64,000 nt of DNA from Achatina immaculata (taxonomy: Eukaryota > Mollusca > Gastropoda > Stylommatophora > Achatinidae), in the NCBI GenBank assembly GCA_009760885.1, contig CM019715.1, positions 23,587,642 through 23,651,641 of the forward strand. The letters run 5' to 3'. The stretch's first letter is position 1, and every line of letters begins with the position of its first letter. Under the pieces are notes generated by a model. It was given only the letters and a program-made list of their open reading frames with translations. It did no database searches and had not been told where the DNA came from. Of the stretch, positions 1 to 10,689 are shown one piece after another. A program made the translations under genes and the position numbers.

Positions 1-285
1 GTATTACACTACATCCGGAAACAAGTCAAAGAGTCTGGCAAAGTTAGACGACTACCATCAGACAACATGCTACAGAAAATATTCATACTAAGAATTGTAG
101 GAAACAGAGGAAGAGGCCGCCCAGGTAAGAGGAAATTGTAGGAAACAGAGGAAGAGGCCGCCAACATAAGAGGAAATTACAGAAACCTTAAACCAGATTC
201 TTATGTGAGGCAAACTGCCGAGCCCCAGCCAGACGTCGCTTTGTCCTCTCAACACTGAGGGGCATATGAGGAAGGAGAGAGAAAA
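1..285 (+). pseudogene. LINE carboxyl-terminal/3' end fragment
   Basis: Plus-strand reading gives a basic GNRGRGRP block near 100-122, the Gly-Arg-Pro signature common just before the carboxyl end of invertebrate LINE polyproteins. The block occurs twice, 41 bp apart (100 and 141), so a short internal duplication has shifted the frame. No catalytic motif is present and the window starts inside the element. The class is inferred from this motif and from similar GRP blocks elsewhere in the window. Confidence is limited because only about 95 codons are visible and stops interrupt them. Confidence 0.35.
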
Positions 286-800
286 CTAGAAAAAAAAACT
301 TACAAATTAATATTCAGAACGGCCACATGTGTATTCTCTATTCCAGTCATCCTCAGTCATTAATTAGATCCACGGAGCCAGTGATAAATCGCTGTTCCTT
401 GTCTTCTCTTCTACTCACGCACACAATGTGTGCTCAACATAGCAGCAGAAACACGTTGTTTTCAACGGAGACTTTGCTCTTGGTAAACACATGCATGAAT
501 GGTAGTTCTGTCCCCTGTTTGTCTTGGTCTGGGAGATCTTGACGGTGACGTACCGTTCTGTTGCCGAGGGAGGGGTTGGGTGGGGGTGAAGAGAACATGG
601 AATCACACCTGGAGCTGCGCTGAACAACCTTCGCCACCGAAGCTCAACGTCCTGACCGTTTTTATATTTGTAAATAACGCCAGCACCTGACATGACAAGA
701 ACTGCACTGACTCTTAACTGAGCTCAGAGATAACGGTATTTTAGGAGCGTCATTTCATACCTGGACAAAGTTACAACAACGAGCTAGACCTGACTTGTGA
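286..800. other. unassigned sequence
   Basis: Frames of 60-92 codons overlap on both strands here, but none has a recognisable motif, compositional bias or plausible start context. I see no gene. Confidence 0.4.
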
Positions 801-989
<189 letters not shown>

Positions 990-1075
990 ACAGATTTTAC
1001 CATACGAAATTCACACATTTATGCATACATACGCGTCATATTTATAAATACAGAAATCTCAAATTCATACATACA

Positions 1076-2446
1076 TGTGTATGTGAAAAGGGCCGACCTG
1101 AGTGTTTAAACGCGGCCGGTTTTGGACATTCAAGTCTGTGGTCATTTCCAGGGGACCGGAGAGTGTCCTGCTAGTTGTGCGGCAGGTTAAGAGCGGAATG
1201 TGTTGAGATTATTCAGCGTGTGTGGCGGCAGCACGGGGGATCGTGTCTTGGCATATATCTGACGTATTCGTGCTTCAGGTATCTTATGTGTCATCAAGTC
1301 GGGAGAATGTCTTGGTCCCAGATTGCTGACCAGCCGGCATTATTTGTGGTAATGTGTATTTCTTGTAAGTTTTCGTATGTCAGAAGTGAAGAGTTTGTGT
1401 AAGTATACGTGGTGAATATAGCTTAGTGTAAGTGTGTTAAGTGTAAAATGGAGCTGGTTGAAAGGGTAGGGAAATGTTACACCTTTAAGATTATAATTGA
1501 TGCGCATGTAACTTTGCAATGCATTTATTTGATCTCATTTCCTTCACGTTAAGTGTTATATGTTGACATAGTTCAATGCACTGAGTTATTAAGTGTTTTC
1601 TTGTAGGCGTGGGCACGTGAATGTTGTGAGGCTAGGTAAAACGTGCCAAAAGAATATGGAATGTATAGAAGCTGTAAGTGAGAAAATTGTAAGAAGAAGC
1701 CACTACCACAGGACTGAAATAAGGACTTAGAAGTTGTGACTTCAGGTAGTATATGAAGATGAGCGTTACTAAGTGCCGCCTTGTTATATTTTATGTGTAA
1801 TCTATCAGTTGTGTTATAAATGAGTATTTTGTATAACTCATATGTTTGTTGTGGAAGAGACTGTACTGTGTCGCATTGTATTCCAGGGTGACGTCTTGTG
1901 AGGTTAATAAATCTTTCAGTTTTTCCTTGATACCAAAAATATCAGATTTTCGGGGTGATCACTACTTGTTGATAGAGACAGAGAGAGTGAGAGTAAAACT
2001 GATGATTAAACTTGTTGGTAGAGACAGAGAGAATGAGAGTAAAACTGATGATTAAACTTGTTGGTGGAGACAGAGAGAGTGAGAGTAAAACTGATGATTA
2101 AACTCCTTAACATCTGAGCTGGGAAACCTTGCTCGACGACGACTGGAAGAGGGAGAACCTGGGGTAAAAGATCGTCCGGTGGGTACCGCTACCCAGGGTG
2201 TTCCAGGCACAGCTGTAATCTTTGGGCACTAATACCCGGTAGAGAAGGGCTAGCTATTTAAGCCAGAGTACCAGAGATGCACCGTGGACAAAGGAAGCAT
2301 TAGAAGATCACGGAGAAGAAGAAGAGTTATATAGCGGATTAAAAGAAAGCTTAGCTAGTGACATAAGCTGGTGTAAAGCAAGATGATATAATGATGTAAC
2401 AAACATTCAGCTATAAAACAAAATAACTAAATTTTACATACAGCAG
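1076..2446. mobile_element. candidate LTR-like insertion, about 1.37 kb
   Basis: The sequence block catatttataaatacagaaa is found at about 1036-1057 and again at about 2448-2469, both times followed by related tandem-like sequence. The 1.37 kb between them lacks that repeat and so looks inserted. It starts near TGTGAAAAGG (1082), has an AATAAA signal near 1905, contains a 46-bp triplication and has no coding frame over 76 codons. A solo LTR or a non-autonomous element would fit. I could not define paired ends or a target duplication, so the class is inference. Confidence 0.3.
1965..2103. repeat. 46-bp tandem repeat, 3 copies
   Basis: Units start at 1965, 2011 and 2057 with the pattern cttgttggtagagacagaga followed by gtgagagtaaaactgatga. 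Copies differ by one to three bases, so the expansion is recent relative to the surrounding element. Confidence 0.93.
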
Positions 2447-2625
2447 CATCATATTTATAAATACAGAAACCCAGATTTATATATACAACAGTCTCAGATT
2501 TATACACACTGAAACCTCAGATTTACACATGAAGAACCCTAGAATTTATACATACAGAAACTTCATATTTATACCTACAGAAACCTCAGATTTATACACA
2601 CACAAGTCTCAGATATTCTGTATTG
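2447..2625. repeat. degenerate ~28-bp tandem repeat
   Basis: Imperfect units of the type cagaaacctcagatttatac-acaca recur about six times. The same motif lies on the far side of the preceding 1.37-kb block at 1030-1075. Confidence 0.65.
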
Positions 2626-3402
2626 TTCACATGCTATGGCCTTTAATTTTCATTTCCTGTCAAGTATATACGAGAGTTGATATCATAACTTTAATCACGC
2701 TTTCCACCATTGGAAAAGTATACATGATAAAATCTTGCTAGTGTTATATGTGAAGTACTGCAAAATGAATATTGTGAAGTCAGTCACACAAAGGAACAGA
2801 GTATGAAAGTGGTCTGTCTGCGCTGGAAATCACATTCATATCTATATTTCACACCTTCATGTAAAGAAAGAATATTTTCAGGCGTAGAGTCAGCACTATT
2901 TAGTGCACTCCCTTCTCATGTCATGTTGGAGATACGTCTTTCAATGCAAGACGTTCCAGATAACTCACGTGTTCTAACGGATACCTGGTTCAACGTGAGT
3001 TTTTCTTCTTCTCCCTGTTTGTCTACATCAGCCAGGTATTCTAAAATTGCGTGTAAGTGTGTGGGTCGGGGGGTGGGGGGTGGGGGCGGGTAAGAGTTTA
3101 GAGGAAGAGATGAGTTAGATTTAAAAGAAAGATGGAGGACTTTCCAAATATAAGAACAGACATGGCCTTTACACAGAGTCCTGGTATATGTGGACGAAAT
3201 CGTTTTAATGATTGAGCTAACTCTTATTTGTTTCACACTGCCACCATTATTATGGTGAATAATTTGCTTAATTAAGTTTCAGACCTTGGTGTACCTAAGT
3301 GAATTTCTCACTGACAGAAATCTGAGATGTATTTGTGAATATTTACTGTCTTTATGTGACCTTGTCGTTGCTGTACCCTCTGTATACCTCCGGCTTGGCG
3401 CA
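2626..3402. other. unassigned sequence
   Basis: No repeat family or coding motif recognised. A G-rich run lies at about 3064-3090, and overlapping open frames of about 100 codons on both strands around 2803-3236 show no domain. Confidence 0.4.
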
Positions 3403-4030
3403 TAGTAGACGACTAACTATGAGTTAATATTCATTACTGAGAAGAGCAGATGACTAACTGTGAGTTAATATTCATTACTGAGAAGAGCAGATGACTAACT
3501 ATGAGTTAATATTCATTACTGAGAAGAGCAGATGACTAACTATGAGTTAATATTCATTACTGAGAAGAGCAGATGACTAACTATGAGTTAATATTCATTA
3601 CTGAGAAGAGCAGATGACTAACTGTGAGTTAATATTCATTACTGAGAAGAGCAGATGACTAACTATGAGTTAATATTCATTACTGAGAAGAGCAGATGGC
3701 TAACTATGAGTTAATATTCATTACTGAGAAGAGCAGATGGCTAACTATGAGTTAATATTCATTACTGTGGCTAACTGTGAGTTAATATTCATTACTGAGA
3801 AGAGCAGATGGCTAACTGTGAGTTAATATTCATTACTGAGAAGAGCAGATGACTAACTGTGAGTTAATATTCATTACTGAGAAGAGCAGATGACTAACTG
3901 TGAGTTAATATTCATTATTGAGAAGAGCAGATGACTAACTGTGAGTTAATATTCATTACTGAGAAGAGCAGATGACTAACTGTGAGTTAATATTCATTAC
4001 TGAGAAGAGCAGATGACTAACTGTGAGTTA
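3403..4030. repeat. 41-bp minisatellite, block 1 (~15 copies)
   Basis: The unit is atgactaactgtgagttaat plus attcattactgagaagagcag, with A/G variants at two positions. One shortened unit near 3766 lacks the agaagagcagat segment. The array continues in two later blocks (4867-5057 and 5899-6075) separated by near-identical inserts. Confidence 0.97.
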
Positions 4031-4224
4031 AATATATGCAGGAAACTCTCTACCGTAGAGAGCGGAACAACAACAACACAACTCCTTCAGATCATCAGAG
4101 GAAGTACCCCCCCCCCCTCAGACAAGTGTTTCGGCCCTATTAAACTCCGGACATTCTAAGGGGGGTGGGCCCCTCTGGGTCATGACTCCCAGAGGTCTTG
4201 TGAGTTGTTGCTTTTTTTTCCCCG

Positions 4225-4300
4225 GTCCCGGGATTGAATCCGTGATCTTCCAGTTGCCACTGCACTTTTTGAAGTGCGTCTTTAGTGATTTAGCTACGGA
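4225..4300 (-). other. tRNA-like (SINE-type) pol III promoter segment, copy 1
   Basis: On the minus strand, TAGCTAAATCACTAAAGACG (about 4278-4296) resembles an A box and GGATTCAATCCC (4230-4241) resembles a B box, with about 40 bases between. The segment lies directly downstream of the endonuclease remnant's stop codon. It could be a SINE head inserted in the LINE tail or a tRNA-like LINE 3' end. The A box match is weak. Confidence 0.4.
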
Positions 4301-4328
4301 GGACTGGTATTGGTTGTGACAAATGAAA

Positions 4329-4866
4329 TTACTTATGTTCCCAATGCTTGTTTCGCATACTCCACAGCCAGCATGAGGCTTTTTCTGCTGTTTCTGAAAG
4401 TCTTCTCAATGCCCTTGCTCTTGCTTGTCCCTTTATGCCCAGTTGCTTACATAGGTCATATGCTGATGTTGCTACGAATCCTCTTGCTCCCACTTCTACA
4501 GCTATGACTTTTGCCCTGACTCCTGCCCCCTGCCTCAGTTGCTTGACCAGATCATTGTACTTCTCACATTTGAATAAATGCTGTTCCTCTATTCTAGTTT
4601 CGTATGGGACCGTAAGCTCGATCATTATTAATTCATGTTTTTCTGTGGAGTACACTACAATGTCTGGTCGTATTCCTGTGTTCTTGATGGCAGTCGGGTA
4701 TTCTCTTCTTCATGGAAGGTCCGCAATCACATCCCAGTCATTTGTACTATCTAGCAGTGATGGTAAGGGAATGTCCCTGATTTCAATATTTGATGTCGTA
4801 CCAGCACCTATGAAGTATTTAGGTGGGACCTCAACTCTTTTGCTGTTATTGTTTTATCTTTTGCCT
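4329..4866 (-). pseudogene. non-LTR retrotransposon carboxyl-terminal endonuclease-like domain, copy 1
   Basis: The minus strand reads through about 178 codons with one in-frame TGA at 4710-4712, where the pattern suggests a former Trp or Arg. Upstream of that stop are the residues VPPKYF and DWDV. Downstream comes IRPDIVVYS, then about 10 residues later IELTVPYE, then a KY-x-DL segment, VEVGARGF and a basic carboxyl end. An RPD motif followed by a Glu/Asp strand and a spaced Lys is the layout of the restriction-like endonuclease of R2/NeSL-type LINEs, and similar ELTVP segments occur in LINE-derived proteins of invertebrates and fish. No reverse transcriptase core is present, so this is a 5'-truncated, inactive end. 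The assignment to an endonuclease fold is from memory of the family pattern; the LINE origin is more secure than the fold. Confidence 0.6.
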
Positions 4867-5057
4867 TTTCATTACTGAGAAGAGCAGATGACTAACTGTG
4901 AGTTAATATTCATTACTGTGGCTAACTGTGAGTTAATATCATTATTGAGAAGAGCAGATGACTAACTGTGAGTTAATATTCATTACTGAGAAGAGCAGAT
5001 GACTAACTGTGAGTTAATATTCATTACTGAGAAGAGCAGATGACTAACTGTGAGTTA
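4867..5057. repeat. 41-bp minisatellite, block 2
   Basis: About 4.5 units continue the array of block 1 in phase. It includes a shortened actgtggctaac unit like the one near 3766, plus one unit with a single-base deletion. Confidence 0.96.
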
Positions 5058-5250
5058 AATATATGCAGGAAACTCTCTACCGTAGAGAGCGGAACAACAA
5101 CAACACAACTCCTTCAGATCATCAGAGGAAGTACCCCCCCCCCTCAGACAAGTGTTTCGGCCCTATTAAACTCCGGACATTCTAAGGGGGGTGGGCCCCT
5201 CTGGGTCATGACTCCCAGAGGTCTTGTGAGTTGTTGCTTTTTTTTCCCCG

Positions 5251-5338
5251 GTCCCGGGATTGAATCCGTGATCTTCCAGTTGCCACTGCACTTTTTTTTT
5301 TTGAAGTGCGTCTTTAGTGATTTAGCTACGGAGGACTG
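5251..5338 (-). other. tRNA-like (SINE-type) pol III promoter segment, copy 2
   Basis: Same arrangement as the first copy. The B-box-like GGATTCAATCCC is at 5256-5267 on the minus strand; the spacer carries an expanded T-run on the plus strand. Confidence 0.4.
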
Positions 5339-5360
5339 GTATTGGTTGTGACAAATGAAA

Positions 5361-5898
5361 TTACTTATGTTCCCAATGCTTGTTTCGCATACTCCACAGC
5401 CAGCATGAGGCTTTTTCTGCTGTTTCTGAAAGTCTTCTCAATGCCCTTGCTCTTGCTTGTCCCTTTATGCCCAGTTGCTTACATAGGTCATATGCTGATG
5501 TTGCTACGAATCCTCTTGCTCCCACTTCTACAGCTATGACTTTTGCCCTGACTCCTGCCCCCTGCCTCAGTTGCTTGACCAGATCATTGTACTTCTCACA
5601 TTTGAATAAATGCTGTTCCTCTATTCTAGTTTCGTATGGGACCGTAAGCTCGATCATTATTAATTCATGTTTTTCTGTGGAGTACACTACAATGTCTGGT
5701 CGTATTCCTGTGTTCTTGATGGCAGTCGGGTATTCTCTTCTTCATGGAAGGTCCGCAATCACATCCCAGTCATTTGTACTATCTAGCAGTGATGGTAAGG
5801 GAATGTCCCTGATTTCAATATTTGATGTCGTACCAGCACCTATGAAGTATTTAGGTGGGACCTCAACTCTTTTGCTGTTATTGTTTTATCTTTTGCCT
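5361..5898 (-). pseudogene. non-LTR retrotransposon carboxyl-terminal endonuclease-like domain, copy 2
   Basis: The 108-codon carboxyl part is identical in protein sequence to the copy at 4329-4655. The same in-frame TGA is present (5742-5744), showing that the element was already dead before the block was duplicated. Motifs are as in copy 1: RPD, ELTVP and VEVGARGF. There is no independent evidence of expression or selection; identity here reflects recent duplication. Confidence 0.6.
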
Positions 5899-6075
5899 TT
5901 TCATTACTGAGAAGAGCAGATGACTAACTGTGAGTTAATATTCATTACTGAGAAGAGCAGATGACTAACTGTGAGTTAATATTCATTACTGAGAAGAGCA
6001 GATGGCTAACTATGAGTTAATATTCATTACTGGGAAGAGCAGATGGCTAACTATGAGTTAATATTCACTACTGAG
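5899..6075. repeat. 41-bp minisatellite, block 3
   Basis: About four further units end the array. The last units carry the ggctaactatgag variant seen near the middle of block 1. Confidence 0.96.
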
Positions 6076-7028
6076 ATGATTCCCTGTATCTTTTCCTTTG
6101 TCAAGGCATCACAATGTTATAAGCAAGCAACTCTGGTGCTAACAATACGACAGGGTGGAGTTTACTGAATGGAACATGATGATGATTGATACTGGACACA
6201 TGATAAATACATTAAACAGCATGTTGAATTACAAGTCTTCAGCTCAGCCGTCAAACAGTCAGGTCGTCTAGCTGATATAAAGCTCCCATTCCAGACAAAG
6301 AGACGAACAAAACTTTGGACGAAACATGTCCACAAATCTCAAAGTTCCTCCTAGCACAGCCCAAAACTCCATAATACAGAGACAAGCAAACACGTCCGCA
6401 CGGTCAAGCGCCCATTTTGTTCTTTGTTCTTTAACTGAACACACACATCCTCTGCATACCAGGCTTAAGCCCGCTAAATCACGTGCTGTCCGTTTCCCCG
6501 GACTAAAGCCAGGCATTCCGGAACGCAGCTCAGAAAATGTAAACATTAAATCATGGGCGTCTACGTCAAAAATCATAATGGGGTTTACACCCGTAACATA
6601 CACTGTTACGTTTATGTGTCTGACACTTACTGCGCTTGCTGATGTGAGAGAACTCCCCTGCCAAGTTTAGGCAAAGCCTTCAGTTTATTTCTGTCAGCAA
6701 ATTCTAAAATAAATTTCTAATCACCAGTTCCGCTGGTACTTGTTATCTCTTAGCTAGTTTTTGTTGTAAGCCGACTTTCTGAAGATGTTCAAGCAAACAC
6801 ATCATGTTCCAACAAATTAAGTCCCGTGTAGACCTAAAAAAATAGCAAAATTCTGGGTACGCCCCACAATTGGAGTACAACACTGAGCCTGTTCTGTTAG
6901 TCTTGCTGAAGGACCACATTAACCCACTACTCGGAACAACTCGAGGAGGTGGTATAGAATCATGATTAGGTCCTAATTCTCTGTCATCACTCTTTATTGT
7001 GATATATTCTCCATCCAGCTGTGTAATC
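6076..7028. other. non-repetitive stretch, no gene recognised
   Basis: The least repetitive part of the first 8 kb. Open frames overlap on both strands (plus 6326-6670, 114 codons; minus 6268-6603, 111 codons) without a known motif, signal peptide or membrane segment. It could be an old transposon or hold an exon; nothing in the sequence decides. Confidence 0.35.
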
Positions 7029-7515
7029 ACTCTATATTGTAATCTTTTCTCCATCTAGCTCTCCATCGCTCTGTATTGTAATCTTTTCTCTATCTGGCTC
7101 TGTATTGTAATCTTTTCTCTATCTGGCTATGTATTGTAATATTTTCTCCATCTGGCTATGTATTGTACTCTTTTCTCCATCTGGCTCCGTATTGTATTCT
7201 TTTCTCCATCTGGCTCCGTATTGTATTCTTTTCTCCATCTGGCTATGTATTGTACTCTTTTCTCTATCTGGCTCTGTATTGTAATATTTTCTCCATCTGG
7301 CTATGTATTGTACTCTTTTCTCCATCTGGCTCTGTATTGTATTCTTTTCTCCATCTGGCTCCGTATTGTATTCTTTTCTCCATCTGGCTCTGTATTGTAT
7401 TCTTTTCTCCATTTGGCTCTGTATTGTATTCTTTTCTCCATCTGGCTTTTTATTGTTTCTTTTCTCTATCTGGCTCTTCCATCACTCTGTATTGTAATCT
7501 TTTCTCTATCTGGTA
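7029..7515. repeat. 30-bp minisatellite (~16 copies)
   Basis: The unit is tctggctctgtattgtattc plus ttttctccat. Thirty is divisible by three, so several long frames on both strands stay open through the array and should not be read as genes. Confidence 0.97.
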
Positions 7516-7699
7516 TCGACCAATTTTTCAATGCCCTGGAGAACTCTTCTAACTTCTTGTTGAAATGTATCAGAATTTATGACACCGCCTCTCTCGCCTA
7601 CAACAGAGTATCCACTTTGAAATAAAACTTTTCTGAAATTGTATTTTTCTTTTGATATCGCTGAGCAAAAGGGTGCCAAATATTAAAATATTGTCAGAT

Positions 7700-7833
7700 G
7701 TTTATGAATTTACATATTAGTGGAAACGTTTCTGTTTATGAGTTTACATATAAGTCGAAAAGTTTCTGTTTATGAGTTTACATATAAGTCGAAAAGTTTC
7801 TGTTTATGAGTTTACATATAAGTGGAAAAGTTT
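7700..7833. repeat. 34-bp tandem repeat, 4 copies
   Basis: The unit is tttatgagtttacatataag plus tcgaaaagtttctg. The first copy is the most divergent. Confidence 0.95.
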
Positions 7834-7913
7834 CAATCTCAGTACTTATTCAAGTGCCAACAACTATAATGTGATTAATAATTACCCCTGTAATGTCCTT
7901 GCTTAAAATTGGC

Positions 7914-8093
7914 GATACATACATACATATATACATACATATATACATACATATATACATATATACATACATACATATATACATACATACATAAACACAC
8001 ATACATACACACATATATACATACATACATAAACACACATACATACATAAATATACATACATACACACATACATATATACATATATACATATC
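7914..8093. repeat. (ACAT)n/(ACAC)n microsatellite
   Basis: ATACATAC and ATATATAC units alternate with CACACATA interruptions for 180 bp. It ends about 100 bp from the 3' terminus of the adjacent CR1/L2-like LINE. Confidence 0.97.
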
Positions 8094-8190
8094 CAGTGCC
8101 TCTATTTGACTTCCTCGGTCTATAATCCAGTAATCATTGTTAAATATCCCAGTCGTCGTTTCATTCACAAACACTTGGAGAACGAACGAA

Positions 8191-8947
8191 CATACTTTAT
8201 GTTCAAAGGGTTAAGATTTGGGCACGCAGGCCCGTCTAACATTCTGCCCCTCATCATACAGCTTTCACTAAGTCACAGTCATTCAGCATTTATTAATGAG
8301 CATTAATAATCATGAAGACAGAATTAAATTATTACATAAATAAATAATAATCTTATCTCTTGTCCATACACTCCACACTCTGATTTATGCAACAACATTA
8401 AATAAACTTACATTCTTACATTCATTCAAAACTAACAAATTTGTAGAAAAATAGTATTAAAAAATTACAAAAATCAAGCCATACTTTAAACTGCTTTGGA
8501 CTATGCTTATGGGGGCATGTATACTCCATATCAAACAGATGTTTGAAGTTATAAGAACGAATATTACTTGTAAGTTTTACATAGGTTGGTAGGGCATTCC
8601 AAAGGTGGGCAGATGAGTAAGAGAAGCTTTTTTTAAAAACATATTAAGCCTTGGGTCTGTTAGAATGCAGTTGCTTAAGCGTTGACTGTGTTATGGGTTG
8701 GATTCGAAAAACGACCACAGATAGGATGGAGCATTGTGCGATGGAATTGTATGAATTAACTTGGCCTTGTTGAAAAGAGGGGTAGAATATCAAGATGTGT
8801 GTCCTTATTTGTAATATGTGCTGCATGTTTGTCATCTATAAGCTTTACTGCTCGTTTTTGAAGTGAATAAAGTCTTTTCATGTTTGGCATAGAACAGCCA
8901 TCGCAGACTATGGAACAGTAGTCCAAATGTTTGTTATCTCCATACAT
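8191..8947 (-). pseudogene. CR1/L2-like LINE, ORF2 carboxyl end and 3' UTR, copy 1
   Basis: The minus strand reads HLDYCSIVCDGCSMPNMKRL, then LQKRAVKLI, and after an in-frame TAA (8644-8646) FKKSFSYSSAHLWNALPTY and KLTSNIRSYNFK. The order DYCS.VW-like, LQKRA, and W-N-x-LP with a final R-S-F/Y-x-F-K segment is the typical carboxyl end of CR1/L2/Daphne-group LINE proteins. Reverse transcriptase and endonuclease are missing, so the copy is 5'-truncated. The 3' UTR ends with a block ctaacattctgccc read in reverse, followed by ttcaaaggg and GTTC repeats. A second copy lies at 34350-34967 and a third tail-only copy at 10145-10203. Confidence 0.8.
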
Positions 8948-9265
8948 GTGTGGGATAATACATTATTGTGAGATAATTAACAAATTCAACGAGACATAAA
9001 TCATTAATGTATAAAAAATGTTTTTTTCTTCATCTTCTTTCACGGAATGTAGGTAATAAAATAAAATTACTTTTTAATTTTCACTGCTTCTGTTAACAAC
9101 GTGACACTTCGCTGTAGGGCACTAAATATCACTATATGTGAGGGTTTTTACAAACATTTTACTCGTTTTTATCACATTTTCCTTGTTTTTTTTTCTTTAA
9201 CAATTCACTCTTTCCTCAACTCATCGCTCTCCACCGTGACAGAGCAACTGCCAACTCTCACCGAC
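8948..9265. other. unassigned AT-rich sequence
   Basis: AT-rich with T-runs; no motif or repeat recognised. Confidence 0.4.
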
Positions 9266-9512
9266 CTACTAACTCATTCATCATAATGTTAAACAAAGAA
9301 CATGAACCTACTAACTCATTCATCATAATGTTAAACAAAGAACATGAACCTACTAACTCATTCATCATAATGTTAAACAAAGAACATGAACCTACTAACT
9401 CATTCATCATAATGTTAAACAAAGAACAAACCTACTAACTCATTCATCATAATGTTAAACAAAGAACATGAACCTACTAAATCATTCATCATAATGTTAA
9501 ACAAAGAACATG
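9266..9512. repeat. 42-bp tandem repeat, ~6 copies
   Basis: The unit is tactaactcattcatcataa plus tgttaaacaaagaacatgaacc. One unit lacks the tga before acc. Confidence 0.97.
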
Positions 9513-10144
9513 AACGAACGGGTCAAAGAGACCAACTGACCAATCAGATGCCTTCCTTAAACTCATGGCTCAACTCACCAGCTAACTCGTTGTAAATCCG
9601 GGTAATCTACGCCAGATTTAAACGCGAAGTTTTGATCTCATATCAGAAGACACCGGAGAGTCTCTGTTTAATACTTTGAATATCGAACTTCATCGATCAG
9701 CCTACATCGCCCGTTCCGTCCCAGGCAATGTTATAGAACAATGCGGAGCCGTTAACACACCGTAAGGCCCGAAATACAAATCACATAAAAATTGATATTC
9801 AAAGCAACAAACGAGATGAAAGAAATGTTAATCCCCCCGATCCAACAGCTCAGTATTTCAGTAACATTTCATGAAAAGAGAAGAAAAAAAAAAGGAACTT
9901 AATGACACTTCATATGAAATTATTATAACACAAATGTTCTCATTCTTTCCATTAACTTTCTCCTATTACATCGCAGTCACAGTGCTCAGCGGAAGATAAT
10001 ACAGATTTTCATTTCTGGAATATATATTCAAGCAAATGATGAAGTGGGGGGAGAGATGGTGGCATTACATTAGCTTGGAGATCTTGAAGAAGGCTCTTGA
10101 GCGTTAGAAAGATTACGACCGAACGATCAAACGACCGAACGATC
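9513..10144. other. unassigned sequence
   Basis: No gene or repeat family recognised. The last bases (about 10118-10149) hold a short duplication of gaacgatcaaac next to a LINE tail. Confidence 0.4.
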
Positions 10145-10203
10145 AAACTTTAATTTCAAAGGGTTAAGAATTGAGCACCCAGGCCCGCCTGACATTCTGC
10201 CTT
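10145..10203 (-). mobile_element. CR1/L2-like LINE 3' tail only, copy 3
   Basis: The terminal block aaagggttaagaattgagca followed by a near copy of ggcccgtctaacattctgcc matches the 3' ends at 8200 and 34360. Nothing upstream of the tail is recognisable. It ends in gaacgatcaaac repeats rather than in the tetranucleotides of the other copies. Confidence 0.6.
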
Positions 10204-10689
10204 TCTCAAAATAAGGATTACAAAATAAGGAGAAAATAACACTTGGAGGGATAATTTCAGATAACAAGGGAAGACAACTAGAGTAAAGTAAGATTTAATG
10301 GAACAATGCCCACGAAGAGACGCCTTAAAATATGAAAGACAAGTTTATGAGCAACAGAAACGCCTGGACCAGAAATCAAAAACTAAGAGTGAGGTATTAA
10401 GCTTGCCAAGAACACAGAGATCACCGGTGTTTAGACTGATAAAATGCCTACAGGGAGAATAGATAAAAGGCGAAGAAATTCCTGATGTCACGAAGAATGA
10501 TGAATGAGAGGTCTAATCATAAATTGTTTTACAATTCGTGGGTGGTCAAGGAAGTTAGCCAGATAGACGCAGTTGTTGGCGAGGTCAGAAAGAATGTGAA
10601 TGTTTGTGTTCTCTATGTAGAAATTAGGTGGCCATAACTACATTTGGCAGTGGCTTTAAATGATCAATGTGAGAAACAAATCATCAGCT
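10204..10689. other. unassigned sequence between two LINE remnants
   Basis: No convincing coding match on either strand. It may be the decayed body of either neighbouring element. Confidence 0.35.

Larger units (their letters stand above)
4031..4866 (-). mobile_element. retroelement-derived insert in 41-bp array, copy 1
   Basis: The 41-bp unit is interrupted after gagtta and resumes at ttcattactgag. The insert holds a minus-strand endonuclease-type coding remnant, a tRNA-like promoter box on the same strand and a C-run. A second copy lies 1027-1032 bp downstream and differs mainly in a C-run (11 versus 10) and a T-run (5 versus 11). This means insert plus flanking repeat units was duplicated as one block rather than inserted twice. 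Confidence 0.75.
5058..5898 (-). mobile_element. retroelement-derived insert in 41-bp array, copy 2
   Basis: Near-identical repeat of the 4031-4866 insert at the same phase of the 41-bp unit. Homopolymer length changes account for nearly all differences I could see, so the duplication is recent or kept similar by gene conversion. An assembly artefact is the main alternative. Confidence 0.8.

Noticed and set aside
3403..6075. CRISPR-like array because of regular repeats with intervening sequence
   Set aside because: The 41-bp units are directly adjacent without unique spacers, and the context is a eukaryotic genome with LINEs and SINEs.
8191..8947. Endogenous virus remnant
   Set aside because: The carboxyl motifs and short-repeat 3' end match CR1/L2-like LINEs; no capsid, protease or envelope features.
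9513..10144. Promoter or coding exon in a unique stretch
   Set aside because: No conserved core elements, splice pattern or frame could be supported from sequence alone.
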